From: Rhodospirillales bacterium
Lineage (GTDB): Bacteria; Pseudomonadota; Alphaproteobacteria; Reyranellales; Reyranellaceae
DNA length: 41,345 nucleotides
Direction: 5' to 3'
Assembly (NCBI GenBank): GCA_016185145.1
Contig: JACPOB010000146.1
Coordinates: 1-41,345 of the forward strand
The position numbers were made by a program, and so were the translations under genes. This document shows positions 12,241-20,333 of the stretch, one piece after another (within the stretch, counting starts at the first letter, position 1; each line of letters begins with the position of its first letter). The notes beneath the pieces are model-generated. The model saw only the letters and a program-made list of their open reading frames with translations, was not told the DNA's origin and ran no database searches.

Positions 12241-13698
12241 ATGCCCATCAAGACCGGAAAGCAGTACATCGACTCCCTGCGTGACGGCCGCAGGCTCTTC
12301 ATCGACGGCAGGGTCGTGACCGACGTCACCGACTATCCGCCATTGCAGGGTGTCATCGGCACCATTGCCGGGCTGCACGACGATCAGCACGATCCCGCCC
12401 TGCATCGCCTGCTGGCCAGCACGTCGCCGACGACGGGCGCGGCGGTGAGCACGACCTACCTCGAGGCGCGCACGCGCGAGGAGTTTTCGGCGCTCGCCGG
12501 CTGCTTCCACCTGCGCGCCAAGCGCACCTTCGGCCTGATGGGGCGGCTGACCGACTTCATGTCGGCTTTCCTGGTCGACCAGGCGGTGGCGCTGCGGGCG
12601 CTGGGCAAGAACGAATCGGCGGCGCGCGCCCAGGGCATGGTCGAGCTCTGCCGCGAGAACGACTTCCAGGTCACCCATGCGCTGATCGATCCGCAGTCCG
12701 ACCGCTCGACGCTCGATGCGCCCTCGCAGGCGGTGCAGGTCGTCGAGCGCACGGCCGAGGGTGTCGTCGTCAGCGGCTGCCGCATGCTCTCGACTTTGGC
12801 GCCGGTCGCCAACGAGTGCTATGTCGGCCCGTACTATCCGCGCAAGCCGGGGGAGGAGAAGTTCGTCCTGGCCTTCGTGGTGCCGATGAACGCACCCGGC
12901 CTCTCGATCCTCTGCCGCGAGAGCTTCCACCATGGCCAGAGCGCCTTCGACCGGCCGCTCAGCAGCCGCTTCGACGAGGGCGACGCCATCCTGATGTTCG
13001 ACCGCGTGCTGGTGCCGCACGAGCGCATGATCATCGACGGCGATCTCGAAGCCTACAACGGCATGCTGTCGTCGCGGCCGGGCTATACGCCCATCCAGGC
13101 CACCATCCGCTCGACCATGAAGCTGCGCTTCCTCGCCGGCATGGCGACGGCGATCGCCCGCGCCAACGGCCGGGACAAGCTGCCCCGCTTCCAGGCGGCC
13201 ATCGGCGAACTGATCGCACTGGTGAGCGTGGCGGAAGGTATCCGCGCCGGCGCGGTCGAGGAGGGCTTGCGGCGCGCCGAGGCCTTCGCGCGCGGCGAGA
13301 CGCGGATCGAAGGCGACGGACTCGCCGAGCCCAAGGTAACCGGCGTCTGCGGCGGCGCGGCCATCAACTTCTTCTTTCCCTACGCCAACACCAAGGCGGC
13401 CGACGTGCTGCGCATCGCCGCCGGATCGGGCGTGCTCGCCATGAGCGGCGCCGACTACGCCAACCCCGCGATCGGTCCGTTGATGGATAAATGGCTGGTC
13501 GGCCCCGGCATCGACGCCAAGCGGCGGCTCGAGCTGATGAAGCTCGCCTGGGACATGACCGGCAGCGAGTTCGGCTCGCGAGCGGGGCTCTATGAGCGGC
13601 TGTACTCGGGAGACCCCGAGATCAATGCGCAGCGCTGGTTCAGAAGCGGCATCACCAAGGAATGCGAGTCGCTGGTGCATGAGCTGCTGAAGGCTTGA
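12241..13698 (+). CDS. HpaB-type flavin-dependent monooxygenase (4-hydroxyphenylacetate 3-hydroxylase family)
   Basis: A 485-residue protein of the 4-hydroxyphenylacetate 3-monooxygenase oxygenase-component family. These enzymes use reduced FAD from a separate reductase to hydroxylate phenols, pyrrole carboxylates and similar substrates. Family features include the N-terminal TGKQYIDSLRDGRRLFIDG, the ENDFQVTHALIDPQSDRS segment, and VLVPHERMI followed by helical C-terminal residues. The substrate cannot be told from sequence. The open frame runs upstream, but GGGGGAGAGGA before the ATG at 12241 sets the start. It is divergent from an IclR regulator with a palindromic operator between. No reductase is adjacent; the flavin reductase at 152-631 is a candidate supplier elsewhere in the window. 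Confidence 0.88.
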   Translation: MPIKTGKQYIDSLRDGRRLFIDGRVVTDVTDYPPLQGVIGTIAGLHDDQHDPALHRLLASTSPTTGAAVSTTYLEARTREEFSALAGCFHLRAKRTFGLMGRLTDFMSAFLVDQAVALRALGKNESAARAQGMVELCRENDFQVTHALIDPQSDRSTLDAPSQAVQVVERTAEGVVVSGCRMLSTLAPVANECYVGPYYPRKPGEEKFVLAFVVPMNAPGLSILCRESFHHGQSAFDRPLSSRFDEGDAILMFDRVLVPHERMIIDGDLEAYNGMLSSRPGYTPIQATIRSTMKLRFLAGMATAIARANGRDKLPRFQAAIGELIALVSVAEGIRAGAVEEGLRRAEAFARGETRIEGDGLAEPKVTGVCGGAAINFFFPYANTKAADVLRIAAGSGVLAMSGADYANPAIGPLMDKWLVGPGIDAKRRLELMKLAWDMTGSEFGSRAGLYERLYSGDPEINAQRWFRSGITKECESLVHELLKA

Positions 13699-13831
13699 AC
13701 GGCGTCGCCGACAATCACTGGATAATCACTCCAACAGCCTTCGGATGCGCGTTACCGGCTAAGGGCGCAGTCGTTCCTGCGTCGAGCGCAACGACGCTCG
13801 TTGTTCATGCAGCAAGCACAAAGGTGACGCG

Positions 13832-15079
13832 ATGGCAGTCTTCGGAGACACGGCCGGCAACTTCATCGACGACGAAAAGGGCAAGAACCAGCACCTGATC
13901 CTTGACGACAATGTCGGCGGCACGGCCTACGGCGATGCCAACCAGATGTTCGGCACGAGCCGCGGCGGCAACGACCATCTGACCGGTGGCGCCGGCACCA
14001 CCAATCATCTCTACGGCGATGCCGACGTGATGCACGACCAGAGCCGCGGCGGCAACGACCTGCTGATCGGCGGCGACAACGCCACCAACTTCCTCTACGG
14101 CGACGCCGCCAGCTTCTCGAGCGGCGACTTCAGCGGCGACGTCTCCGGCGGCAACGACCACCTGGTCGGCGGCGACAATTCGACCAACACCCTCTCGGGC
14201 GATGCCGACAGCATATTCGACGGAACGGGCGGCAACGATACGCTGGTCGGCGGCAGCAATTCCACCAACAACCTCTACGGCGACGCCGTCTCGCACATCG
14301 TCGGCGATGCGGCGGGCGGCAACGACGCGCTGACCGGCGGCCGGGATTCGCTGAACATCCTGGTCGGCGATGCCGGCCAGCTGCTGAGCGGCCGCGGCGG
14401 CAACGACACGCTGTTCGGCGCCGAGGGCGCGATCAACAACCTGTTCGGCGACAGCACCGAAATGTCCGGCGCCACCGGTGGCAGCGACACGCTGGTCGGT
14501 GCCGCCAATTCCGACAACAACCTGCTGGTCGGCGACGCCTCGCGCATGTTCGTCGATGCGACCGGCGGTGACGACGTGTTGCGCGGCGGCGACAACACCA
14601 ACAATCAGCTGTTCGGCGACGCCATGACGATCGGCGACAGCAGTCAATTCTTCCGCGGCGTCAATGTCGGCGGCAACGACACGCTGGTGGCCGGCAACGG
14701 CGTCGGCACCGTCAACTTCCTCTACGGCGACGCGCAGTTCCTGTACGGCCAGGCGCAGGCCGGCAGCGACGTGCTGATCGGCGGCACGGGGACCGACTTC
14801 ATGTACGGCGATGCCGCGCAGATGACGGCCCTCGTGACGACGGCGGCCGACACCTTCGTCTTCGCGCCGCACGGCGGCAACGACATGATCGCCGACTTCC
14901 GCTCGAGCGACGGCGACCGGATCGACGTCAGCGCCTGGGGGTTCCACGGCCTTGGCGACATGGCGATCACCGCCGTCGAGAGCGGCACCCACATCGCCTT
15001 CGACCAGAACAACGGCGTGACCCTGTCGGGGATCTTCGATCCCGCGACGTTGCACCAGTCGGACTTCCTGTTCGCCTGA
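13832..15079 (+). CDS. RTX-like repeat protein, probably type I secreted
   Basis: A 415-residue acidic, glycine- and asparagine-rich protein made of about ten repeats of 27-35 residues with consensus GGNDxLxGGxxxxNxLxGDA. Repeat starts are near residues 45, 73, 106, 133, 162, 189, 216, 245, 280 and 310. The C-terminus (DTFVFAPHGGNDMIADFRSSDGDRIDVS, then a short end DFLFA) matches the serralysin/RTX C-terminal domain that carries type I secretion information. No signal peptide is seen and no catalytic domain is present, so the protein may be a surface or matrix protein. The repeats are related to calcium-binding nonapeptides but are not the standard tandem GGxGxDxLx form. AAAGGTGACGCG precedes the ATG. 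No transporter genes are nearby. Confidence 0.85.
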   Translation: MAVFGDTAGNFIDDEKGKNQHLILDDNVGGTAYGDANQMFGTSRGGNDHLTGGAGTTNHLYGDADVMHDQSRGGNDLLIGGDNATNFLYGDAASFSSGDFSGDVSGGNDHLVGGDNSTNTLSGDADSIFDGTGGNDTLVGGSNSTNNLYGDAVSHIVGDAAGGNDALTGGRDSLNILVGDAGQLLSGRGGNDTLFGAEGAINNLFGDSTEMSGATGGSDTLVGAANSDNNLLVGDASRMFVDATGGDDVLRGGDNTNNQLFGDAMTIGDSSQFFRGVNVGGNDTLVAGNGVGTVNFLYGDAQFLYGQAQAGSDVLIGGTGTDFMYGDAAQMTALVTTAADTFVFAPHGGNDMIADFRSSDGDRIDVSAWGFHGLGDMAITAVESGTHIAFDQNNGVTLSGIFDPATLHQSDFLFA

Positions 15080-15266
15080 GCCTGAACCGACTACCGCGGC
15101 CGGCGTCATCGTTGGCGATGACGCCGGCTTGGCGATGAAAGCACTGCTGGCATTCGGGCCGAGCGACACAACGAATGGCGTGGCCGTCGGTTCGACCCGC
15201 CACGGGTGGCACTCTACGGTACGCAAAAATTCGCAAAAACGAAATTGGCGACATCAACCGTAGTTC

Positions 15267-15295
15267 TTGACTGTTCCGAACTTAGGTTATATGAT
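15267..15295 (+). promoter_or_regulatory. Strong sigma-70-like promoter
   Basis: TTGACT at 15267-15272 and TATGAT at 15290-15295 are separated by exactly 17 bases. Each differs from the consensus at one position. This is the best promoter match I found in the window. Transcription would start near 15302 and run into the hairpin and the TGCAGAAAA array, not into an obvious protein gene. Confidence 0.6.
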
Positions 15296-15351
15296 TGGAT
15301 CCCGTTACGCTGCTCTGCGGCGTTCCCGCTCTATGCATCGTTTATCCGACC

Positions 15352-15423
15352 ATGTGCCAGACCGCTCCCGCCCTGGAGCCGGTCATTCCGCCCGGCTGGG
15401 TGCAAGTCGGGCGGAAGGAATAA
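15352..15423 (+). CDS. Possible 23-residue small protein
   Basis: A short frame from ATG to TAA encoding MCQTAPALEPVIPPGWVQVG followed by RKE. It starts about 50 bases after the predicted transcription start of the strong promoter. There is no good ribosome binding site, and its second half overlaps the 9-bp hairpin at 15386-15416, so the DNA could instead be a structured RNA. I do not recognise the peptide. Reported as a candidate only. Confidence 0.25.
   Translation: MCQTAPALEPVIPPGWVQVGRKE
15386..15416 (+). other. Stem-loop, 9-bp perfect stem
   Basis: TTCCGCCCG at 15386-15394 pairs with CGGGCGGAA at 15408-15416 across a 13-base loop. It lies about 85 bases after the predicted transcription start at 15302 and is followed by GGAAT rather than a T-run, so it looks like an RNA structural element rather than a classical terminator. 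Confidence 0.5.
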
Positions 15424-15448
15424 GTGCGCCGCCCACCACGGCAGGGCC

Positions 15449-15556
15449 TGCAGAAAATGCAAAAAATGCAGAAAATCAAAAAGCGGCGTGAATTCAAAGG
15501 CTTGTCGGACATTGGCCGACCTGCCGAAAATATGCAGAAAATGCAGAAATTCACGC
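15449..15556 (+). repeat. Array of 9-nt TGCAGAAAA units with flanking inverted repeat
   Basis: Three head-to-tail units (TGCAGAAAA, TGCAAAAAA, TGCAGAAAA) at 15449-15475 and two more (TGCAGAAAA, TGCAGAAAT) at 15533-15550. Between and around them, GCGTGAATT at 15486-15494 is the exact inverse of AATTCACGC at 15548-15556, with a smaller GTCGG/CCGAC hairpin inside. The A-rich units stand out from the GC-rich background. Confidence 0.75.
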
Positions 15557-15591
15557 GCGCGGCGACTTCACTGCATGCACCTCAGGCTCTC

Positions 15592-15652
15592 CCGGACCGC
15601 GAGCTTCCAGCTCGCTCATGACCCATGAGCGCGCTGGAAGCTCGCGGTCCGG
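15592..15652. repeat. Palindromic repeat family C, copy 1
   Basis: Inverted arms CCGGACCGCGAGCTTCCAGC and GCTGGAAGCTCGCGGTCCGG are perfect over 20 bp, with TCGCTCATG / CATGAGCGC extending inward. A second, smaller hairpin GCGGACCT/AGGTCCGC follows at 15664-15681. The element sits just after the stop of the minus-strand binding-protein gene. Related copies are at 21390-21455 and 36552-36701, and a shorter hairpin sharing GGCTTCCAGCC is at 34522-34560. Confidence 0.87.
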
Positions 15653-15696
15653 AAGAACATGAGGCGGACCTGGAGGTCCGCGCTCCACCGAGCCTA

Positions 15697-16914
15697 CTAA
15701 TTCACCTTGCCGACCAGCGGGCAGCCGCCTTCGTTCAGCGGCCGGAACGCCTCGTTGCCCGGCACGGTCGCGACCATCTTCACCAGGTCCCATTCGCCCG
15801 TGGATTCCTCGGGCGTCTTGGCCTGCATGAGGTACATGTCGCGGATCACGCGGCCGTCCTCGCGGACCTTGCCGTTCCTGGTCATGAAGTCGTTGATCGG
15901 CAGCTCCTTCATCTTGGCCATCACCGCCTTGGCCTCGTCGGTGCCGGCCGCCTGCACCGCCTTGAGGTAGTGCAGCACGGCGCCGTAGGTGCCGGCCTGG
16001 ATGAAGGACGGCGGCCGTCCGATCACCTTGGCGAAGCGGTCGCTGAAGGCGCGCGCCTCGGGCGTCATGTCCCAGTAAAACGGACTCGAGATCAAGAGCC
16101 CCTGCGCCACCTTCAGGCCGACGCCGCGCACGTCGGGGAACTGCGCCAGCGGGGCGCTGATCTTCATGCCCTGCCTGGCCAGGCCGAACTCGGCCGCCTG
16201 CTTGATGCCGTTGATGATGTCGTTGCCGCCGTTGGCGAACATCAGGCCGTGGGCCTTGGAGGCCTGCGCCTGCAGAAGGTACGACGAGAAATCCGCGGTG
16301 TTCAGCGGATGGCGAACCGAGCCCACCACCTTGCCGCCCGCCGCCTTGATGAAGCTGGTGGCGTCGGCTTCGACGGCCAGGCCGAAGGCGTAGTCGACCG
16401 TGACGAAGAACCACGAATCGCCGCCCATCCTGCTGATGGCGTTCACGATGGTCTTGGTCTGGCCGTAGGTGTCGTAGATCCAGTGGATGGAGTGGCCGGT
16501 GCACGACTTGCCGGTGAGCTCCGACGTCGCCGCCGCGGTCGGCATGACGATGCGGTTCTTCTCCTGGGCGATGCGCACCAGGGCGAGTGCGATGGCCGAG
16601 TTGGGGATGCCGAGAATCATGTCGACGTTCTCGTCGTCGTACCAGCGCCTGGCGATGCCGACTCCGACATCGACCTTGCTCTGGAAGTCGGCCGTCACCA
16701 GCTCGATCGGCTTGCCCAGCACGGAGCCGCCGAAATCGGCGATCGCGAACCGTACCGCGGCGACGTCGCCCGGTCCGGTGTTCTCGGCGTAGGGGCCGGA
16801 CATGTCGTCCAGCACGCCGATCTTCACGGCATTGTTCTGGGCGAACGCGGTGGGAATGCTGAACAGGACGCACGCTAACGCTGCCGCCGCGGCGGCTTTC
16901 ACGTATCGCATCAT
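15697..16914 (-). CDS. ABC transporter substrate-binding protein, branched-chain amino acid/amide type
   Basis: A 405-residue periplasmic binding protein of the Leu/Ile/Val-binding (LivK-like, Peripla_BP_6) family. Residues 1-25 are a Sec signal peptide ending in AFA before QNN. The mature start VKIGVLDDMSGPYAENTGPGD is the classic family opening, and RWYDDENVDMILGIPNSA follows. The ligand cannot be predicted; related alphaproteobacterial proteins bind amino acids, amides or aromatic acids. Two consecutive ATG codons occur; GGGAGG lies 2 or 5 bases upstream, so the second (16911) may be the real start. No permease or ATPase gene is adjacent; the only LivM gene in the window is 22 kb away, so this is an orphan here. 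Confidence 0.92.
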   Translation of the reverse strand: MMRYVKAAAAAALACVLFSIPTAFAQNNAVKIGVLDDMSGPYAENTGPGDVAAVRFAIADFGGSVLGKPIELVTADFQSKVDVGVGIARRWYDDENVDMILGIPNSAIALALVRIAQEKNRIVMPTAAATSELTGKSCTGHSIHWIYDTYGQTKTIVNAISRMGGDSWFFVTVDYAFGLAVEADATSFIKAAGGKVVGSVRHPLNTADFSSYLLQAQASKAHGLMFANGGNDIINGIKQAAEFGLARQGMKISAPLAQFPDVRGVGLKVAQGLLISSPFYWDMTPEARAFSDRFAKVIGRPPSFIQAGTYGAVLHYLKAVQAAGTDEAKAVMAKMKELPINDFMTRNGKVREDGRVIRDMYLMQAKTPEESTGEWDLVKMVATVPGNEAFRPLNEGGCPLVGKVN

Positions 16915-17001
16915 GTCCTCCCGGACGTCGTTCCTTGGCAAATCCTAGCACGGGCCTGGACGGCATGGTTGAATTGGCGCCGGGGGAACGGGGGAGAACG
17001 A

Positions 17002-17247
17002 ATGGAATACCTGTTGCTGGTGACGTGGTTCCTGGGCGGCGCCTCGACCACGAGCTACCAGGTCGCTTTTGCGTCGCGGCAGGCCTGCGAGATCGCCCTG
17101 GCCGAGTTGCGCAACGACGCGCGCCGGCTCGGTGCCTTCGGCGATACGGTGCGCACCCCGGCCGGTGCGCCGGTGACCGGCAGCACGGCGAGAAGCGATG
17201 GCTCGCCCGCGCCGGTGCTGTCGGCTGTCTGTGTCAATCAGCGTTGA
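17002..17247 (+). CDS. Small hypothetical protein with N-terminal hydrophobic segment
   Basis: An 81-residue protein that I do not recognise. Residues 1-20 (MEYLLLVTWFLGGASTTSYQ) are hydrophobic and could be a signal or anchor; a pair of cysteines is at about residues 30 and 78 (QACEIA and SAVCVNQ), compatible with a disulfide outside the cytoplasm. GGGGGAGAA precedes the ATG. It ends 15 bp before the SDR start, so the two probably share a transcript. Divergent from the binding-protein gene. Confidence 0.65.
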   Translation: MEYLLLVTWFLGGASTTSYQVAFASRQACEIALAELRNDARRLGAFGDTVRTPAGAPVTGSTARSDGSPAPVLSAVCVNQR

Positions 17248-17262
17248 GAGGAGCAAGGCGTG

Positions 17263-18009
17263 ATGAAGATCGATTTCACGGGCAAGAAGGCGATCGTCTG
17301 CGGCGGCAGCCGGGGCATCGGCAAGGCGATCGCCATGGGCTTCGCGGCGGCGGGCGGCGACGTCTCGATCTGCGCCCGTGATCTTGTGGCCCTCGAGGAG
17401 ACCAAGGGCGAGATCGCCAGGCTTGGGCGCAAGGCCCATGCCGCCAGCGCCGATCTCGCCAAGGGTGACGCCGTGCGCGGCTACGTGCGCGATGCCGTCG
17501 CCGCCTTGGGCGGCGTCGACTTCCTGGTAAACAACGCCTCGGCCTTCGGCTCGTCGGACGACGATAAAGGTTGGGGCGCCAACCTCGCGGTCGACATGAT
17601 GGCGATCGTGCATGCCACGCAGGAGGCCTATCCGGCGCTGAAGCAGGTCCAGGGCAGCGTGGTGAACATCTCGTCGATCGCCGCCCTGCATCCCGCGGCG
17701 CGCCAGCCGCCTTACGGCGCGATAAAGGCTGCGGTGATCCACTACACGGTCACCCAGGCTGCCATGTACGCCAAGGACCGCGTGCGCGTGAATTGCATAG
17801 CTCCGGGCTCGATCGAGTTTCCCGGCGGCGTGTGGGACCGTCGCAAGACCAGCGATCCGAAGCTCTACAATACCACCCTGGCCTCGATCCCCTTCGGCCG
17901 CATGGGCTACGCCGAGGAGGTCGCCAACGTGGCGCTGTTTCTGGCCTCGCCGCTGGCGTCGTGGGTCACCGGTCAGGCCATCGCCGTGGCGGGCGGGCAG
18001 GGGCTGTAG
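17263..18009 (+). CDS. SDR-family NAD(P)-dependent oxidoreductase
   Basis: A classical short-chain dehydrogenase/reductase of 248 residues. The nucleotide-binding motif is CGGSRGIGKAIA near residue 14, followed by NNAS (about 91), catalytic Ser in NISSIAAL (about 140), and the Tyr-x-x-x-Lys pair in PPYGAIKAA. The family's C-terminal end VTGQAIAVAGGQGL is intact. The substrate is unknown; the family reduces or oxidises alcohols and ketones, including 3-oxoacyl compounds. AGGAG lies upstream; a GTG three bases earlier (17260) is an equally possible start. It follows the small hypothetical gene by 15 bp. Confidence 0.92.
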   Translation: MKIDFTGKKAIVCGGSRGIGKAIAMGFAAAGGDVSICARDLVALEETKGEIARLGRKAHAASADLAKGDAVRGYVRDAVAALGGVDFLVNNASAFGSSDDDKGWGANLAVDMMAIVHATQEAYPALKQVQGSVVNISSIAALHPAARQPPYGAIKAAVIHYTVTQAAMYAKDRVRVNCIAPGSIEFPGGVWDRRKTSDPKLYNTTLASIPFGRMGYAEEVANVALFLASPLASWVTGQAIAVAGGQGL

Positions 18010-18182
18010 CCGTGTCAAGGCGGTGACGAGACGGCCGGCGTGTCACCACTCGGCTCAGTTAGGCGTATTGTGCAAGGACACGGCGTGGCTGGTTCCGCAG
18101 GGCCACGCTGCGATGCGGACGGCGGGTGCCGTCCGCTCGCCCCCTTGAGCGGGGAAGGGATGCGGCGTGAAAGACGTCACGG

Positions 18183-19661
18183 ATGGCCACGGGCTCAGGC
18201 TCGCTCCGCGATGTGTACACGACGAGCTTCGCGCAGCCGCGCCCGTATTACATGGCGCGCCCCGCCGAAACACGACTCGACTGGGTCGACCTCGCGCTGA
18301 TCGGCCTCTTCCTGATCGGCCTCTACACCAACTTCACGATCATGATTTCGGTGAAGGTGCCGTTGCCGTCGGCGCCGGCGGGCATCGCCGGCTTGATACT
18401 GCTGTGGCGGCGGCGTGACCTGATCACCCAGCGCGCCCTCGTCGGGCTTCTGGCCGTCCTGGCGCTGTACATGATCTCCGTCCTGTGCGCGACCAACGTC
18501 GCCTTCCTGTCGCGGCGCACAAACGGGTTGATCCAGCTCACCTATTCCCTGGTCATCGGCTACGGGCTCTTCCTGACGGTCAGCCACGCCAGCCGCCGCC
18601 AGATCGCCGGCCTCTTCCTGGGCTTCGCCCTGGTGATCCTGGTGGGCTGCCTGCTCGAGAGTTACGCGGGCCTGCGGCCCGTCAGCGACGCCGTGCGAAA
18701 CGTCCTCTACAGCAAGGGCGTCTACGAGAACGATCTCCGGGACATACTGTTCTACAACCGCGTGCGCCCGAAGTTCTTCGCCTCGGAGCCGGCCAGCGTC
18801 ACCTTCTGCTACACGCTGTTCAGCTTCGTCTGGCTGGTCGCGAGCCCGTGGCGCGGGAAGCTCGCGGGATACCTCGCGCTCGTCGGCGTTGGCCTGTTCG
18901 CCATGCCCGGACCGACGCTGCTGCTGATGTTGCTTCTGCTCCTGCCTTACCTGCTTTTCCTCAACAGCCGCCGCGGCGGCCATATCGACGCCACACGATT
19001 CCTGATCGTCGCCTGCGCGGCAATGCTCTCCCTTGGGCTGTTCTTCGTGTTGGCCCAGACGCTGTTCGCCGAGCGGCTCGCGTCAATCATGGCGGGCAAC
19101 GATCCCAGCTCCTTCTACAGGGTGCAGGGACCGGCGATGGCCGGCATCGACATCATGACGCGCTACCCGATTGCCGGGGCCGGCCTGACGGGCGAGCCTT
19201 TCATCGAGAGGGAAGTCACGAACCTCTATCTGCGCTCGCGCTTCTATTCCGCCGGTTGGGCGGTCGTCTCGCCGTCGACGGAGCTGCTGATCAACTATTT
19301 CTGGCTGCACTGGATCTACCTGGGGCTTGTCTGGGGTGTGGCCATGATCGCGGTCATCACGGCCTGGCTGCGCGTGCTCCGTGTGCCCAGCCCCGCCTTC
19401 TGCTGGGTGGCATGGGCAATCCTCGGACAGGCATCCGGCGCCTATGTCGGCCCGACCTGCTGGGCGGTGATTTTTCTGTGCGCCGCCGCCAGCGTGCTGC
19501 ATCAGCGATCGGAAGAAGCGGCAATCACCGGTCGACGCCGGCCGACGCCGTATCCGACCTTCGGCCCGGCGACCGACCTGGCCGAACGAAGCGCTGCCGT
19601 CCTGAGGCGTCGCAATGCGGATCGTCCGGCCACGATCGTCTCGCATCCCGACACTGTCTGA
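18183..19661 (+). CDS. O-antigen ligase/polymerase-like polytopic membrane protein
   Basis: A 492-residue membrane protein with about ten to twelve hydrophobic segments, for example LALIGLFLIGLYTNFTIMI, GLLAVLALYMISVLC, LFLGFALVILVGCL, LLLMLLLLLPYLLFL and VAWAILGQASG. A long periplasmic-type loop (about 290-380) contains RYPIAGAGLTGEPF, which resembles the Wzy_C/O-antigen ligase region. Family members polymerise or transfer surface polysaccharide. The C-terminal 55 residues are polar and arginine-rich. The start is uncertain: no strong ribosome site precedes the ATG at 18183, and an ATG at 18252 is possible. No glycosyltransferase or sugar-nucleotide genes surround it, so it is an orphan here. 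Confidence 0.75.
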   Translation: MATGSGSLRDVYTTSFAQPRPYYMARPAETRLDWVDLALIGLFLIGLYTNFTIMISVKVPLPSAPAGIAGLILLWRRRDLITQRALVGLLAVLALYMISVLCATNVAFLSRRTNGLIQLTYSLVIGYGLFLTVSHASRRQIAGLFLGFALVILVGCLLESYAGLRPVSDAVRNVLYSKGVYENDLRDILFYNRVRPKFFASEPASVTFCYTLFSFVWLVASPWRGKLAGYLALVGVGLFAMPGPTLLLMLLLLLPYLLFLNSRRGGHIDATRFLIVACAAMLSLGLFFVLAQTLFAERLASIMAGNDPSSFYRVQGPAMAGIDIMTRYPIAGAGLTGEPFIEREVTNLYLRSRFYSAGWAVVSPSTELLINYFWLHWIYLGLVWGVAMIAVITAWLRVLRVPSPAFCWVAWAILGQASGAYVGPTCWAVIFLCAAASVLHQRSEEAAITGRRRPTPYPTFGPATDLAERSAAVLRRRNADRPATIVSHPDTV

Positions 19662-19731
19662 ACGAGTTGCCTTGCGCGGCAGGGCTGGTCCACTCTCGGC
19701 ACCCACCTGTACAGGGAAACCGGAGGAAACC

Positions 19732-20229
19732 GTGGCGCTCACGCTCAGCAGCAGCTTCAAGGAGGGCGAGACCCTCGCGATGGACCACATCCTGTCGGCC
19801 GATTACGGCTTTGGCTGCGGCGGCGGAAACAAGTCGCCGCACCTTTCGTGGTCGGGCGTACCGGCGGGGACCAAGAGTTTCGCCGTTACCTGCTTCGATC
19901 CCGACGCGCCGACCGGCAGCGGCTTCTGGCACTGGGTGGTGGTGAACATCCCGGCCGACGCGACCGAACTCAAGCTCGACGCCGGCAATCCCAAGGCCGG
20001 TCTGCTGCCCAAGGGCGCGCTGCAGACCCGCACCGACTTCGGCGCACCAGGCTACGGTGGCCCGTGCCCGCCCGAGGGCCACGGTCCGCACCGCTACGTC
20101 TTCACCCTCTTCGCCGTGAAGCAGGATACGCTGCCGGTCAACGCCGACACCTCGGCCGCCATCGTCGGCTTCCAGCTCCATTTCAACACGCTCGAGAAGG
20201 CGACGCTGACCGGCAAGTTCCAGCGTTAG
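19732..20229 (+). CDS. YbhB/YbcL family PEBP (Raf kinase inhibitor-like) protein
   Basis: A 165-residue phosphatidylethanolamine-binding-protein fold. The conserved ligand-site motifs are present: CFDPDAPTGSGFWHWVVVNIP (DPDAP and the H-W) and GGPCPPEGHGPHRYVFTLFA (GxHRY). The family binds anionic small ligands; bacterial roles are poorly defined. The true start is the GTG at 19732, preceded by GGAGG, although an ATG frame opens earlier inside the previous gene. It lies 70 bp after the ligase-like gene and ends before a strong hairpin. Confidence 0.9.
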   Translation: MALTLSSSFKEGETLAMDHILSADYGFGCGGGNKSPHLSWSGVPAGTKSFAVTCFDPDAPTGSGFWHWVVVNIPADATELKLDAGNPKAGLLPKGALQTRTDFGAPGYGGPCPPEGHGPHRYVFTLFAVKQDTLPVNADTSAAIVGFQLHFNTLEKATLTGKFQR

Positions 20230-20244
20230 GGCGGTCACCACACA

Positions 20245-20310
20245 ACGCAGTGCGCGTCTCGAAGGGTGGGCGAGACGCGCACTGCGTGCGCTCCTCAGGG
20301 TGAGGTCGTA
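20245..20310. repeat. Palindromic repeat family D, copy 1 (terminator-like)
   Basis: ACGCAGTGCGCGTCTCG at 20245-20261 pairs perfectly (17 bp) with CGAGACGCGCACTGCGT at 20271-20287 over a 9-base loop. GCTCCTCAGGGTGAGG follows. The motifs GCGCGTCTCGAAGGGTGG and CTCCTCAGGGTGAGG recur at 31785-31890 and are typical of abundant intergenic repeats in related alphaproteobacteria. It lies between the PEBP and amidohydrolase genes and could terminate the first. Confidence 0.8.
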
Positions 20311-20333
20311 CTGTTGAACCGGGAGGAAAGAAG

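Larger units (their letters stand above)
15080..15591. other. Intergenic region with promoter, hairpin and short-repeat array but no clear gene
   Basis: About 510 bases without a convincing protein gene. It holds a possible terminator for the RTX-like gene (GGCGTCATCG...CGATGACGCC near 15104-15125), a near-consensus promoter at 15267-15295, a 23-codon frame, a 9-bp hairpin and an array of 9-nt TGCAGAAAA units. Open frames here have low complexity (FCIFCIF-like on the minus strand) and are probably chance products of the repeats. Confidence 0.7.

Noticed and set aside
15342..15554. A 70-residue minus-strand frame rich in FCIFCIF
   Set aside because: It is a translation of the TGCAGAAAA repeats (low complexity), with no start signal and no recognisable domain.
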